17,714 nt of DNA, taken from contig JAFQUL010000138.1 of assembly GCA_017408535.1 (NCBI GenBank), positions 1 through 17,714 of the forward strand, given 5' to 3'. Within the stretch, counting starts at the first letter, position 1, and each line of letters opens with the position of its first letter. The position numbers and the translations under genes are program-made. The DNA comes from Clostridia bacterium. Lineage in GTDB: Bacteria > Bacillota > Clostridia > Oscillospirales > CAG-272. Below, in pieces: positions 8,561-16,442 of this stretch. The notes under the pieces were generated by a model. That model was not told where the DNA came from. It saw only the letters and a program-made list of their open reading frames with translations, and did no database searches.

Positions 8561-10726
8561 TTATACACCGTACAGGGTACGGGCGATGACGTTATCCTGA
8601 AGTCTCTTATCCAGATTTACAAAAACGTCGCTGTAGCCGCCTACACGGACGATAAGATCACGGTGGTTATCAGGATTTTTCTGAGCGTCAAGCAGCTCCT
8701 CCGGAGATACTACCGTTACCGTTATCATCTGTCCCTTTCTGCCGAAATAGGACTTCAGAAGAGCGGTAAAGGTGCTTTCGCCTGCCGCAGTATTAAATAT
8801 CTCCTTGTCGAACTTCAGATTCAGAATAAAACCGCTTCCCGGAAGAGTGTGGTCAAAAGAAAGGCAGGAGTTAATAAGAGCGGTAGGACCGTGGGTATCG
8901 CATCCCGGAGTTGCACCGATAGAGTCGGCAATGAGCTTCTCCTCCTTCTTCAGTCCGCAGGGGAGTGCACCGAGAGACTCGCCGCACTTGGGGGCCGCAG
9001 TAAAGGGAGAGCAACCGCCTGAGAAGACGCCGCCCCGGTAGGTGGGAATAGTCATCAGGTACTCGTTTATGTGATTCATAACGTCCTTCGCTATCGAATC
9101 AACGTACTCATTATCGTTACCGAATTTAAGAGGGCTGTGCTTAAAGGTATGATGCATCTCCTCATAGCCCTCGAAATTCTTGTTCATGGCATCGGCCAGC
9201 TCTGCCATAGTATAGCGCTTATCCTCGTAGATATATTTCTTTACGTTGGCAAGAGAATCTACTGTTTCGGCAAAGGCATTGACCAGTATTTGACCGTGGC
9301 CGTAAAGAGGTCCGCCGTTCTTATACTCTCTGCCCTTTTCAAGACAGCCGTCTATCAGCACCGAGCGGAGAGGACAGGGAAGATTTTCCGCATGGACCTT
9401 CTGAGCGGTGTTGGCTATGGCTGTAACTATATTTATGATATGCTCAAGCTGTTTGATAAAAGCGGCATAAAACTCCTCGTAGCTCTTAAACTCCGTGGGG
9501 TCACCGGTCTTGAGACCAAGCTCTCTTCCGCTCTTATTTGAGAAGCCGTTGTGTACAACGTATTCTATAGCCTTTGCGGCGGTAAACTGACCGTCCTCAA
9601 GACCCATGTGGCTCTTACCCTGAATATCTATCTGGTTACAGCCGTTCATGGTGTATCTGTGGGCATCGTCAGAGGGTATGCCGAGACGCTCAAGGGCAGG
9701 CACGACTGCCTCATCGTTATATATACCGGGTAAGCCGCAACCGGTGGCGAGAGACTCGTATATGGCATGGATCAGCTTATCGGGGGAATTGCGGTGAAGA
9801 CGTACCGTCAGATTGGGGGTATGGTATTTCTTTCTTCTCGCAATGTCAAGTATTGCGTATGAGAGATCGTTCGTAGTATCATTCCAGTTTTCGTCAGAGC
9901 CGGATATGGTAAGATTCCAGGATCTGGTATTATGGAAGAACTCCCATATACTGTCAAGATAGTCAAGGCGTACCTCCTCATCGGTCACCTTCCAGAAATC
10001 GTACATAAACCAGTCAAAATGGCCGGGTGAGTCTGCCTCATCAAGACCGTCAAGGGCAAATACCATAGTAAAGACTATGACCGCCTCCGCAAAGTCACGG
10101 CAGGGGTATTCGGGTGCATGTTCAAAGGTATCTGCTATCTTCTGAAGCTTTGCTCTTCTGCCCTCATCAGTCTCAGACCCTAACATCTCAAGTGCCTTTT
10201 CTCTGAATCTTACGCCAAGAACCTCAAGGGACTCTACCGCCATACGGCAACCGTCATAGAACTCATCCTTGCCGGGATTGTTGGCACGGCAGATCTCTAT
10301 TTTCTCTTTTATTGCGGCAGTACCGTAACGGCATACGTCAGCGTGGTCGGGGTTAGCGTGACCCTTCCATGATCCTGCCCAAAGATATCTCTCGTCTGTG
10401 TGGGCACTGTGCTCAGCTGAATTATGAGGGTACTGGGCAAAATAGTAGGGACGGATATTGTCCTCTATATAGGTATAGTCCGCCGCTTCCTCAGGATTCT
10501 GCTCCTTGAGCTCGTCATACGGTGAATTCCATCTTATTCCGAGAGAATTGCAGAAAAGATGCTCCGGACTTTCATAGTAGCAAAGTCCGAGCTCTGCATC
10601 AACGATAATGCCCATCTCCTTTGCCGCAAGCAGCATTCCGGCACCGGTCTTTTTGGTAATGTTGGTGCTTTCGCAGTTCAGAAAGCCGCGGGCAAAGGGC
10701 TCAGTCTTAATTTTGAAATTATACAT
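8561..10726 (-). CDS. Glycyl radical enzyme paralog GRE-4
   Basis: This 721-residue GRE has C363 in MNGCNQIDI and G697 in RVGGYSDVF. It shares the minor-class signature with GRE-3: SPGHFDWFM, TVRLHRNSPDKLIHAIYESL, YSD and VNL. It carries a private 3-residue insertion (EAD) before SPGHFD at about 230-232. Its first 40 residues (KKTGAGMLLAAKEM) resemble GRE-5 rather than GRE-3, another sign of exchange among paralogs. The variable segment at about 52-116 (ESPEHLFCN..) has no close match in the siblings. The ATG at 10724-10726 follows GGAGG (10738-10734) at 7 nt, and the gene begins 40 bp after GRE-5. It is intact, with no frameshift. The substrate is unknown. Confidence 0.9.
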   Translation of the reverse strand: MYNFKIKTEPFARGFLNCESTNITKKTGAGMLLAAKEMGIIVDAELGLCYYESPEHLFCNSLGIRWNSPYDELKEQNPEEAADYTYIEDNIRPYYFAQYPHNSAEHSAHTDERYLWAGSWKGHANPDHADVCRYGTAAIKEKIEICRANNPGKDEFYDGCRMAVESLEVLGVRFREKALEMLGSETDEGRRAKLQKIADTFEHAPEYPCRDFAEAVIVFTMVFALDGLDEADSPGHFDWFMYDFWKVTDEEVRLDYLDSIWEFFHNTRSWNLTISGSDENWNDTTNDLSYAILDIARRKKYHTPNLTVRLHRNSPDKLIHAIYESLATGCGLPGIYNDEAVVPALERLGIPSDDAHRYTMNGCNQIDIQGKSHMGLEDGQFTAAKAIEYVVHNGFSNKSGRELGLKTGDPTEFKSYEEFYAAFIKQLEHIINIVTAIANTAQKVHAENLPCPLRSVLIDGCLEKGREYKNGGPLYGHGQILVNAFAETVDSLANVKKYIYEDKRYTMAELADAMNKNFEGYEEMHHTFKHSPLKFGNDNEYVDSIAKDVMNHINEYLMTIPTYRGGVFSGGCSPFTAAPKCGESLGALPCGLKKEEKLIADSIGATPGCDTHGPTALINSCLSFDHTLPGSGFILNLKFDKEIFNTAAGESTFTALLKSYFGRKGQMITVTVVSPEELLDAQKNPDNHRDLIVRVGGYSDVFVNLDKRLQDNVIARTLYGV

Positions 10727-10766
10727 TTGAATACCTCCTTATGGGGAATGGAAAGATGTGTACGTG

Positions 10767-12929
10767 TTATACTCCGAGATAACTGCGTGCGATAACGTTA
10801 TCCTGAAGCTCCTTTGAGATATTAACGAAATGGTCGCAGTATCCGCCTACACGGACGATAAGGTCACGGTGAGCATCGGGATTCTTCTGTGCATCAAGCA
10901 GCTCCTCGTGAGAAACGACGGTTGCGGTTATCATCTGTCCCTTGCGGGCAAAGTAATTCTGCCAGAGAGCGATAAACGCAGTCTTACCCGCCTCGGAATT
11001 AAATATACTGCTGTCAAACTTTAGGTTAAGTATAAATCCGCTGCCGGGGAGAGTGTGGTCAAATGCAAGGCAGGAATTGATAAGTGCGGTAGGACCGTTT
11101 GTATCGCTGCCGGGTGTTGCACCGATGGAATCGGCAATAAGACACTCCTTCACCTTAAGACCGTTGGGAAGAGTACCGAGAGAAGCACCGTGGTCAGGTG
11201 CACCCACGAAGGGCGAGCATCCGCCTGAGAAATGTCCGCCGCGGTAGGTGGGAATAGACAGAAGTCTGTTATTCATATGATCCATCACTTCTCCTGCAAT
11301 GGAGTCAACGTATTCGATATTGTTGCCATACTTGAGAGGACAGTTCTTGAAGGTATGATACATCTCGTCATAGCCCTCAAAATCCGCCTTGAGAGCCGCA
11401 ACGAGCTCTGCCATAGTATAGCGCTTATCCTCGTAGATATATTTCTTGATGATCACAAGAGAGTCCACCGTCTCGGCAAATGCCTGATAAAGTATCTGAC
11501 CGTTACCGTAGAGAGGACCGCGGTCCTTATATTCTCTTCCCTTTTCAAGACAGCCGTCGATAAGTACGCAACGGATAGGCTCAGGGAAATTCTCAGCGTG
11601 CAGACGCTGAACGTGATTCGACATCTCGGTTATAACGTCGAGCATATTATCTAACTGCTTAAAGAAAGCGGCGTAGAACTCGTCAAAGGTCTTAAATTCA
11701 GTGGGGTCGCCGGTCTTAAGTCCAATCTCAGCACCGGTACGACCGGAGAAGCCGTTATGAAGCACGAACTCAACAGCTTTTGCAACTGTAAACTGACCAT
11801 CCTCAAGACCCATATGGCTCTTACCCTGGATATCTATCTGGTTACAGCCGTTCATAACGTACATATGTGCGTCAGGTGAGGGTATGCCGAGACGCTCAAG
11901 AGCGGGAACTACCGCCTCATCGTTATAAAGACCGGGGAGTCCGCAGCCGGTGGCAAGTGCCTCGTAAGCCGCCACGTAGAGCTCACGGGGAGTATTTCTG
12001 TGGCAGCGCATAGTGAGGTTGGGGGTATTGTATTTCTTTTCCTTGGTTATCTTCAGAATAGCGTAGGTCAAGTCGTTTGTAAGATCGTTCCAGTTCTCGT
12101 CAGAGCCGGAGATACAGAGATTCCAGCTTCTGGTCTTATGGAAATACTCCCAGATACTGTCAAGGTACTTAAGACGAAGTTCTTCATCCGTTACCTTCCA
12201 GAAATCGTACATATACTGGTCAAACCAGCCGGGAGAGTCAACACCGTCCCAGTGATAAACAAGGGTGAACACGATGACAGCCTCCGCAAAGTCGCGGCAG
12301 GGAGCCATAGGAGCGTGCTCAAAGGTGTCTGCTATCTTCTGAAGCTTTTCGATATTTTCGGGGTCTGTCTCGCTCTCAAGCATCTCTATAGCCTTCTCAC
12401 GGTATCTTCTGCCGAGAACGGCAATAGACTCGATAGCCATGGCACAACCGTCATAGAAATCGTCCTTGCCGGGGTTCTTACCACGGTATTTCTCTATCTT
12501 CTCAAGGAGAGCGTCGGTACCGAAGTGACACACGTCAGCGTGGTCGGGATTCGCGTGACCTTCCCATCCGCCTGCCCAGAGGTAATCCTCTGCTAAATGC
12601 ACCTTGTGCGCATCTGTATAGTGATGCCAGGCCATCTGAGCCTCGGTATAAGGTCTGTAGTTCTTTTCTATGTACTCAAGATCCTCTTTTTCCTCAGGGT
12701 ACTTCTCAATAAGAGAGGCGTATCCGGAGTTAAGTCTGAGTCCGCAGAAGTTAAAGGAGCTCTTGCCGGGCACGTCCCTGTAGCAAAGCCCTAATTCAAG
12801 GTCAATGGAAAGCTCCGCCTCTTTTGCTGCAAGAAGCAGTCCTGCTCCTGTTTTTTTAGTTAAATTATCACTCTCGCAGTTTAGGAAACCGCGACCGAAG
12901 GGTTCTCTTTTAGTTTTGAAATCGTACAT
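10767..12929 (-). CDS. Glycyl radical enzyme paralog GRE-5
   Basis: This 720-residue GRE has C362 in MNGCNQIDI and G696 in RVGGYCDHF, where His replaces the Tyr or hydrophobic residue of the siblings. It belongs to the major class (SPGWFDQYM, TMRCHRNTPRELY, YCD). It is closest to GRE-6: the two share SIFNSEAGKTAFIALWQNYF, ARKGQMITATVVSHE and the C-terminal ARSYLGV, so they are probably the most recent duplicates. FGRGFL replaces FARGFL at the N terminus. Residues 52-118 (RDVPGKSSFNFCGLRLNSGY..) are related to GRE-6 but diverged. The ATG at 12927-12929 follows AGGAGG (GGAGG 12941-12937) at 7 nt, and the gap to GRE-6 is 37 bp. Confidence 0.9.
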   Translation of the reverse strand: MYDFKTKREPFGRGFLNCESDNLTKKTGAGLLLAAKEAELSIDLELGLCYRDVPGKSSFNFCGLRLNSGYASLIEKYPEEKEDLEYIEKNYRPYTEAQMAWHHYTDAHKVHLAEDYLWAGGWEGHANPDHADVCHFGTDALLEKIEKYRGKNPGKDDFYDGCAMAIESIAVLGRRYREKAIEMLESETDPENIEKLQKIADTFEHAPMAPCRDFAEAVIVFTLVYHWDGVDSPGWFDQYMYDFWKVTDEELRLKYLDSIWEYFHKTRSWNLCISGSDENWNDLTNDLTYAILKITKEKKYNTPNLTMRCHRNTPRELYVAAYEALATGCGLPGLYNDEAVVPALERLGIPSPDAHMYVMNGCNQIDIQGKSHMGLEDGQFTVAKAVEFVLHNGFSGRTGAEIGLKTGDPTEFKTFDEFYAAFFKQLDNMLDVITEMSNHVQRLHAENFPEPIRCVLIDGCLEKGREYKDRGPLYGNGQILYQAFAETVDSLVIIKKYIYEDKRYTMAELVAALKADFEGYDEMYHTFKNCPLKYGNNIEYVDSIAGEVMDHMNNRLLSIPTYRGGHFSGGCSPFVGAPDHGASLGTLPNGLKVKECLIADSIGATPGSDTNGPTALINSCLAFDHTLPGSGFILNLKFDSSIFNSEAGKTAFIALWQNYFARKGQMITATVVSHEELLDAQKNPDAHRDLIVRVGGYCDHFVNISKELQDNVIARSYLGV

Positions 12930-12966
12930 TACATTACCTCCTTATTTTAGGGAACTGCCCCTTGTC

Positions 12967-15141
12967 TTACTGTACTCCAAGATAGCTACGAGCAATAACG
13001 TTATCCTGAAGATCCTTTGAAATATTAACGAAATAGTCGCAGTATCCGCCTACACGGACGATAAGGTCACGGTGTTCGCTCGGATTTATCTGCGCATCGA
13101 GAAGATCCTCATGGGAAACGACAGTAGCGGTTATCATCTGTCCCTTGCGTGCAAAATAATTCTGCCAGAGAGCGATAAACGCAGTCTTACCCGCTTCGGA
13201 ATTAAAAATACTGCGGTCAAATTTCAAATTAAGTATAAACCCGCTGCCCGGCAGAGTATGGTCAAAGGCAAGGCAGGAGTTGATAAGTGCTGTAGGTCCG
13301 TTGGTATCGCTTCCGGGAGTAGCACCGATAGAATCGGCAATAAGAAACTCCTCTATCCTTAGGCCGTTGGGAAGTGCACCGAGCGACGCACCGCAGGAGG
13401 GTGCACTCGTAAAGGGAGAACAGCCGCCTGAGAAATGACCGCCGCGATAGGTTGGAATAGAAAGCAGACGTTTATTGATATGATCCATCACGTCGCCTGC
13501 GATTGAGTCAACGTATTCGATATTGTTACCGAACTTAATGGGGCTGTTTTTGAGAGTATGATACATCTCGTCATAGCCGACAAAATTATTTTTAAGTGCA
13601 TCCACAAGCTCTGCCATTGTATAACGCTTGTCATCGTAAACATACTTTTTTACACCGGCAAGAGAATCTACCGCCTCTGCAAATGCCTGGACCAGAATCT
13701 GTCCGTTGCCGTAGAGAGGACCGCCGTTCTTGTACTCAAGTCCCTTTTCAAGACAGCCGTCGATCAAAACAGAACGGAGGGGAACCGCCAGATTCTCGGC
13801 GTGTATCCTCTGTGCAGTGTTAGCGATATCGGTCACAACGTCTATAATATTATCCAGCTGCCTTATGAATGCAGCGTAAAACTCATCAAAGCTGCTGAAT
13901 TCCGTGGGGTCACCGGTCTTAAGTCCAAGCTCGGCTCCCGTACGTCCGGAAGCCCCGTTGTGAAGCACATATTCCACAGCCTTTGCAACAGTGAACTGAC
14001 CGTCCTCAAGGCCCATATGACTCTTTCCCTGAATGTCTATCTGATTACAACCGTTCATAACGTACATATGTGCGTCATGAGAGGGAATGCCGAGACGTTC
14101 AAGAGCCGGGACAACCGCCTCGTCGTTATAAAGTCCGGGAAGACCGCAGCCTGTGGCGAGTGCCGAGTATGCAGCCTCATAAAGTGCAGGGGGTGTATTT
14201 CTGTGACACCTCATCGTAAGATTCGGTGTATTGTATTTTTTTCTTTTAACAACGTCCAAAATGGCGTAGGTAAGATCATTGGTAAGATCGTTCCAGTTCT
14301 CATCAGACCCTGAAATGCACAGATTCCAGGTTCTTGTATTATGGAAGAATTCCCAAATACTCTCAAGATAACTGAGACGCAGTGTCTCATCCGTTACCTT
14401 CCAGAAGCTATACATATACTGATCAAACCAGCCGGGAGAGTCGATGCCGTCCCAAGCAAAGACCATAGTAAAGACGATAACCGCCTCTGCAAAATCCCGG
14501 CAGGGGGCCATTGGTGCGTGCTCAAAGGTGTCTATGATCTTTTTCAGCTTTTTGATAATATCCGGGTCGCTCTCATCCCCAAGCATTTCCATGGCCTTCT
14601 CGCGGTATCTTTTGCCGAGAACGGCAATAGACTCCACAGCCATAGCACAGCCGTCATAGAAATCGTCCTTGCCGGGGTTCTCGGCACGGTATTTTTCTAT
14701 CTTTTCAAGGAGAGCGTCTGTGCCGAGGTGGCACACGTCTGCGTGGTCGGGGTTTGAGTGTCCCTCCCAGTCACCTGCCCAAAGGTAACCCTCATGTATA
14801 TGATCCATATACTCTTTAGGATAATGGTTAAAAGCTTTCTGTGCCTTTGCGTATGGCAGGATACTATTATAGATGTATTCAAGATCCTCTTTGTCATCAG
14901 GATACTTCTCGATAAGAGCATCAATACCGCCATGCTTCATAAAAGATCTGAAGCCGCAATAACCAAACGACATTTTCCCCGGTATCTGCGTATAGCACAG
15001 ACCCAGCTCGGTGTCAATGGAAAGCTCTGCTTCCTTGGCAGCGAGAAGCATCCCCGCTCCTACCTTTTTTGTTTTGCTATCACTGTCGCAGCTAAGAAAA
15101 CCTCTGGCGAACGGTTCGCTTTTTGTTTTATATTCGCGCAT
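12967..15141 (-). CDS. Glycyl radical enzyme paralog GRE-6 (promoter-proximal)
   Basis: This 724-residue first GRE of the array is intact. Conserved points in order: EPFARGFLSCDS at 9-20, a variable stretch at 52-118, EGHSNPDHADVCHLG at 126-140, APCRDFAEAVIVFTMVF at 212-228, SPGWFDQYM at 235-243, SGSDENWNDLTND at 277-289, TMRCHRNTP at 309-317, the thiyl cysteine C365 in GCNQ, IADSIGATPG at 601-610, NGPTAL at 614-619 and the radical glycine G699 in RVGGYCDYF. C365 is followed by N366 and Q367, not by the x-Glu of GRE eliminases. At about 720 residues the family is shorter than PFL, glycerol dehydratase or choline TMA-lyase and lacks an N-terminal microcompartment extension. The ATG at 15139-15141 has AAGGAGG (GGAGG 15151-15147) 5 nt upstream, 28 bp after the sialidase-like gene. 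Confidence 0.92.
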   Translation of the reverse strand: MREYKTKSEPFARGFLSCDSDSKTKKVGAGMLLAAKEAELSIDTELGLCYTQIPGKMSFGYCGFRSFMKHGGIDALIEKYPDDKEDLEYIYNSILPYAKAQKAFNHYPKEYMDHIHEGYLWAGDWEGHSNPDHADVCHLGTDALLEKIEKYRAENPGKDDFYDGCAMAVESIAVLGKRYREKAMEMLGDESDPDIIKKLKKIIDTFEHAPMAPCRDFAEAVIVFTMVFAWDGIDSPGWFDQYMYSFWKVTDETLRLSYLESIWEFFHNTRTWNLCISGSDENWNDLTNDLTYAILDVVKRKKYNTPNLTMRCHRNTPPALYEAAYSALATGCGLPGLYNDEAVVPALERLGIPSHDAHMYVMNGCNQIDIQGKSHMGLEDGQFTVAKAVEYVLHNGASGRTGAELGLKTGDPTEFSSFDEFYAAFIRQLDNIIDVVTDIANTAQRIHAENLAVPLRSVLIDGCLEKGLEYKNGGPLYGNGQILVQAFAEAVDSLAGVKKYVYDDKRYTMAELVDALKNNFVGYDEMYHTLKNSPIKFGNNIEYVDSIAGDVMDHINKRLLSIPTYRGGHFSGGCSPFTSAPSCGASLGALPNGLRIEEFLIADSIGATPGSDTNGPTALINSCLAFDHTLPGSGFILNLKFDRSIFNSEAGKTAFIALWQNYFARKGQMITATVVSHEDLLDAQINPSEHRDLIVRVGGYCDYFVNISKDLQDNVIARSYLGVQ

Positions 15142-15169
15142 ACAAGCCTCCTTATGTCAGAATGATAGA

Positions 15170-16366
15170 TCAGTTCTCGGTATTTTCGTTTTCGGTAGGA
15201 TCAAGAGTTATCTTTGCGATACTCAGTCTGGAAAGACCGTGTCTGTCCTCAGGCAGACCTGCACAGTAAGAGAGCAGCAGTTCTGTCTCGCTGAGGAAGA
15301 GAGTAGCCGCATATGCGTACGCTCCGGTAGGATCATCCTCTATGTTATGAACAAAGCCGAAGGAGGTAAGATCCTCATTGGTCTCTGCAATGCAAAGAGG
15401 AGTACGTCCAGAGTCAACGAAGCCTCTCTTTCTGATATTGTGAAGAGGAATGGGGTTCCAGATAGCGTATATCTTACCGTTATAGGGGTTTCTCTCTATA
15501 GTTATGGGAGAACAGTTTGAAGTAAAGCAGGAGGGCTGTGCCGGAGTCCAGTGAACACCGCTGTCAAAGGAAAGAGACTCATACTGATACATTCTGTCAG
15601 TTCTCCAGAAGCTCTTGATGATGCCGGGCTGGATCTCGATGAATTCACCCTCCTGGAGACCCTTCTCGGTATTTGTAAAGTTAGGACAGATAGTATCGGG
15701 GGATTTGTGCCAGGTATATCCGTCATCATCGGAATACATACATGTACCGATGGTCTGGGGGCTGGCTCTCTTTCCCTCAAGATGTGGGGATTTATTGTAG
15801 AGATAGTAGCCAAGTTCTTCAGAATAGCTGAAATAGCCTGCTGTCTCCTCAGACACCTTTTCTATTCCCTTGCCCTTGATCTCACCGGGATGAATAGCCA
15901 AAGGATACACTATTCTGCCGCTTGACAGACGTATAACTCTCGCATTGTTCATGCCCATACGTACCCAATATTCCTCAGGTCCGCACTCACATACGAATCT
16001 AAAGGTCTTACCCTCATCGCTTGAACGCATAAGTATTGGTCTGTTCTTAAAGCCGGGAGCCTGCTTGATAATAAAGAAAAGTCCTATATCACCGTCAAGC
16101 ATTCTCAGCATTGATACACTCATTATATTCTGAACGCCAAACATACTTGCAGGCACGATCTCCTCAGCCTCGGTCCAGGTCTCTCCGTTATCGTAAGACA
16201 CTCTTTTTGCAAGATCGGCAGGTGCGGCATCTCCGGCTTTCTTACCCTTGAAGCGGGTATATATGAACAGAATCCCGCCGTCCTTTAAGCGAATAAAATC
16301 ACCCTCGCTGTGACGGCAATATTTCTCATCTCTTGCAAACGAAAGTACTACTCTTGCTTCTCCCAT
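15170..16366 (-). CDS. Cytosolic sialidase-like BNR/Asp-box protein
   Basis: This 398-residue six-bladed beta-propeller protein of the BNR/sialidase superfamily is the first gene of the operon. Four Asp-boxes (S-x-D-x-G-x-x-W/F) are visible: SYDNGETW (57-64), SSDEGKTF (115-122), SDDDGYTW (212-219) and SFDSGVHW (266-273). NARVIRLSSGRIVYPLA (141-157) and EGEFIEIQPG..RTD (239-257) match blocks of bacterial sialidase-family proteins, the second carrying a conserved acidic residue and Arg255. No signal peptide or anchor is present, so it acts in the cytosol on an imported glycoside or oligosaccharide, if it is an enzyme at all. The catalytic set is not certain enough to claim true sialidase activity. 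The ATG at 16364-16366 has AAGGA about 11 nt upstream; another ATG at 16372-16374 is out of frame. It lies 28 bp before GRE-6. Confidence 0.85.
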   Translation of the reverse strand: MGEARVVLSFARDEKYCRHSEGDFIRLKDGGILFIYTRFKGKKAGDAAPADLAKRVSYDNGETWTEAEEIVPASMFGVQNIMSVSMLRMLDGDIGLFFIIKQAPGFKNRPILMRSSDEGKTFRFVCECGPEEYWVRMGMNNARVIRLSSGRIVYPLAIHPGEIKGKGIEKVSEETAGYFSYSEELGYYLYNKSPHLEGKRASPQTIGTCMYSDDDGYTWHKSPDTICPNFTNTEKGLQEGEFIEIQPGIIKSFWRTDRMYQYESLSFDSGVHWTPAQPSCFTSNCSPITIERNPYNGKIYAIWNPIPLHNIRKRGFVDSGRTPLCIAETNEDLTSFGFVHNIEDDPTGAYAYAATLFLSETELLLSYCAGLPEDRHGLSRLSIAKITLDPTENENTEN

Positions 16367-16402
16367 TTTACCATTTTTCCTTATAATTATAGTATTTAAT
16401 AC

Positions 16403-16431
16403 ATTGTATCATTCGGGAAACACGATGTCAA
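16403..16431 (-). promoter_or_regulatory. Sigma-A promoter of the operon
   Basis: On the minus strand TTGACA (16431-16426) is followed after exactly 17 bp by TACAAT (16408-16403), with TG one base upstream of it (extended -10). Predicted transcription start is near 16396, giving a leader of about 30 nt before the sialidase-like ATG at 16366. The leader is too short for a riboswitch. This is the only convincing promoter found upstream of the eight genes, and the short gaps suggest one transcript. Confidence 0.85.
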
Positions 16432-16442
16432 GCATTCCCGAA
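16412..16442. promoter_or_regulatory. Candidate operator: inverted repeat around the -35
   Basis: TTCGGGAA (16412-16419) and TTCCCGAA (16435-16442) are a perfect 8-bp inverted repeat with a 15-bp spacer. One arm lies between -35 and -10, and the other just upstream of the -35 hexamer. Each half is itself nearly palindromic (TTC..GAA). A dimeric repressor bound here would block RNA polymerase, so the operon is probably induced by its substrate. No regulator gene is in the window to pair with it. Confidence 0.6.

Noticed and set aside
1896..15141. GREs targeted to a bacterial microcompartment
   Set aside because: The proteins start directly with the EPF.RGFL block, about 10 residues in. No N-terminal extension or encapsulation peptide is seen, and no shell protein or aldehyde dehydrogenase gene is present.
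1896..15141. Array as CRISPR-like or short tandem repeats
   Set aside because: The repeating unit is a whole gene of about 2.2 kb with diverged sequence. No short direct repeats with unique spacers were seen.
440..16133. Many open frames on the plus strand opposite the operon
   Set aside because: They lie antisense to well-supported genes, recur at matching places in each GRE copy, lack ribosome sites and show no family signatures. They are by-products of the conserved GRE sequence.
16372..16374. Upstream ATG as start of the sialidase-like gene
   Set aside because: It is not in frame with the 398-residue protein and terminates after eight codons.
16367..16396. Riboswitch or attenuator in the operon leader
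   Set aside because: The predicted leader is only about 30 nt, too short for a ligand-binding fold. Control by the promoter inverted repeat is more likely.
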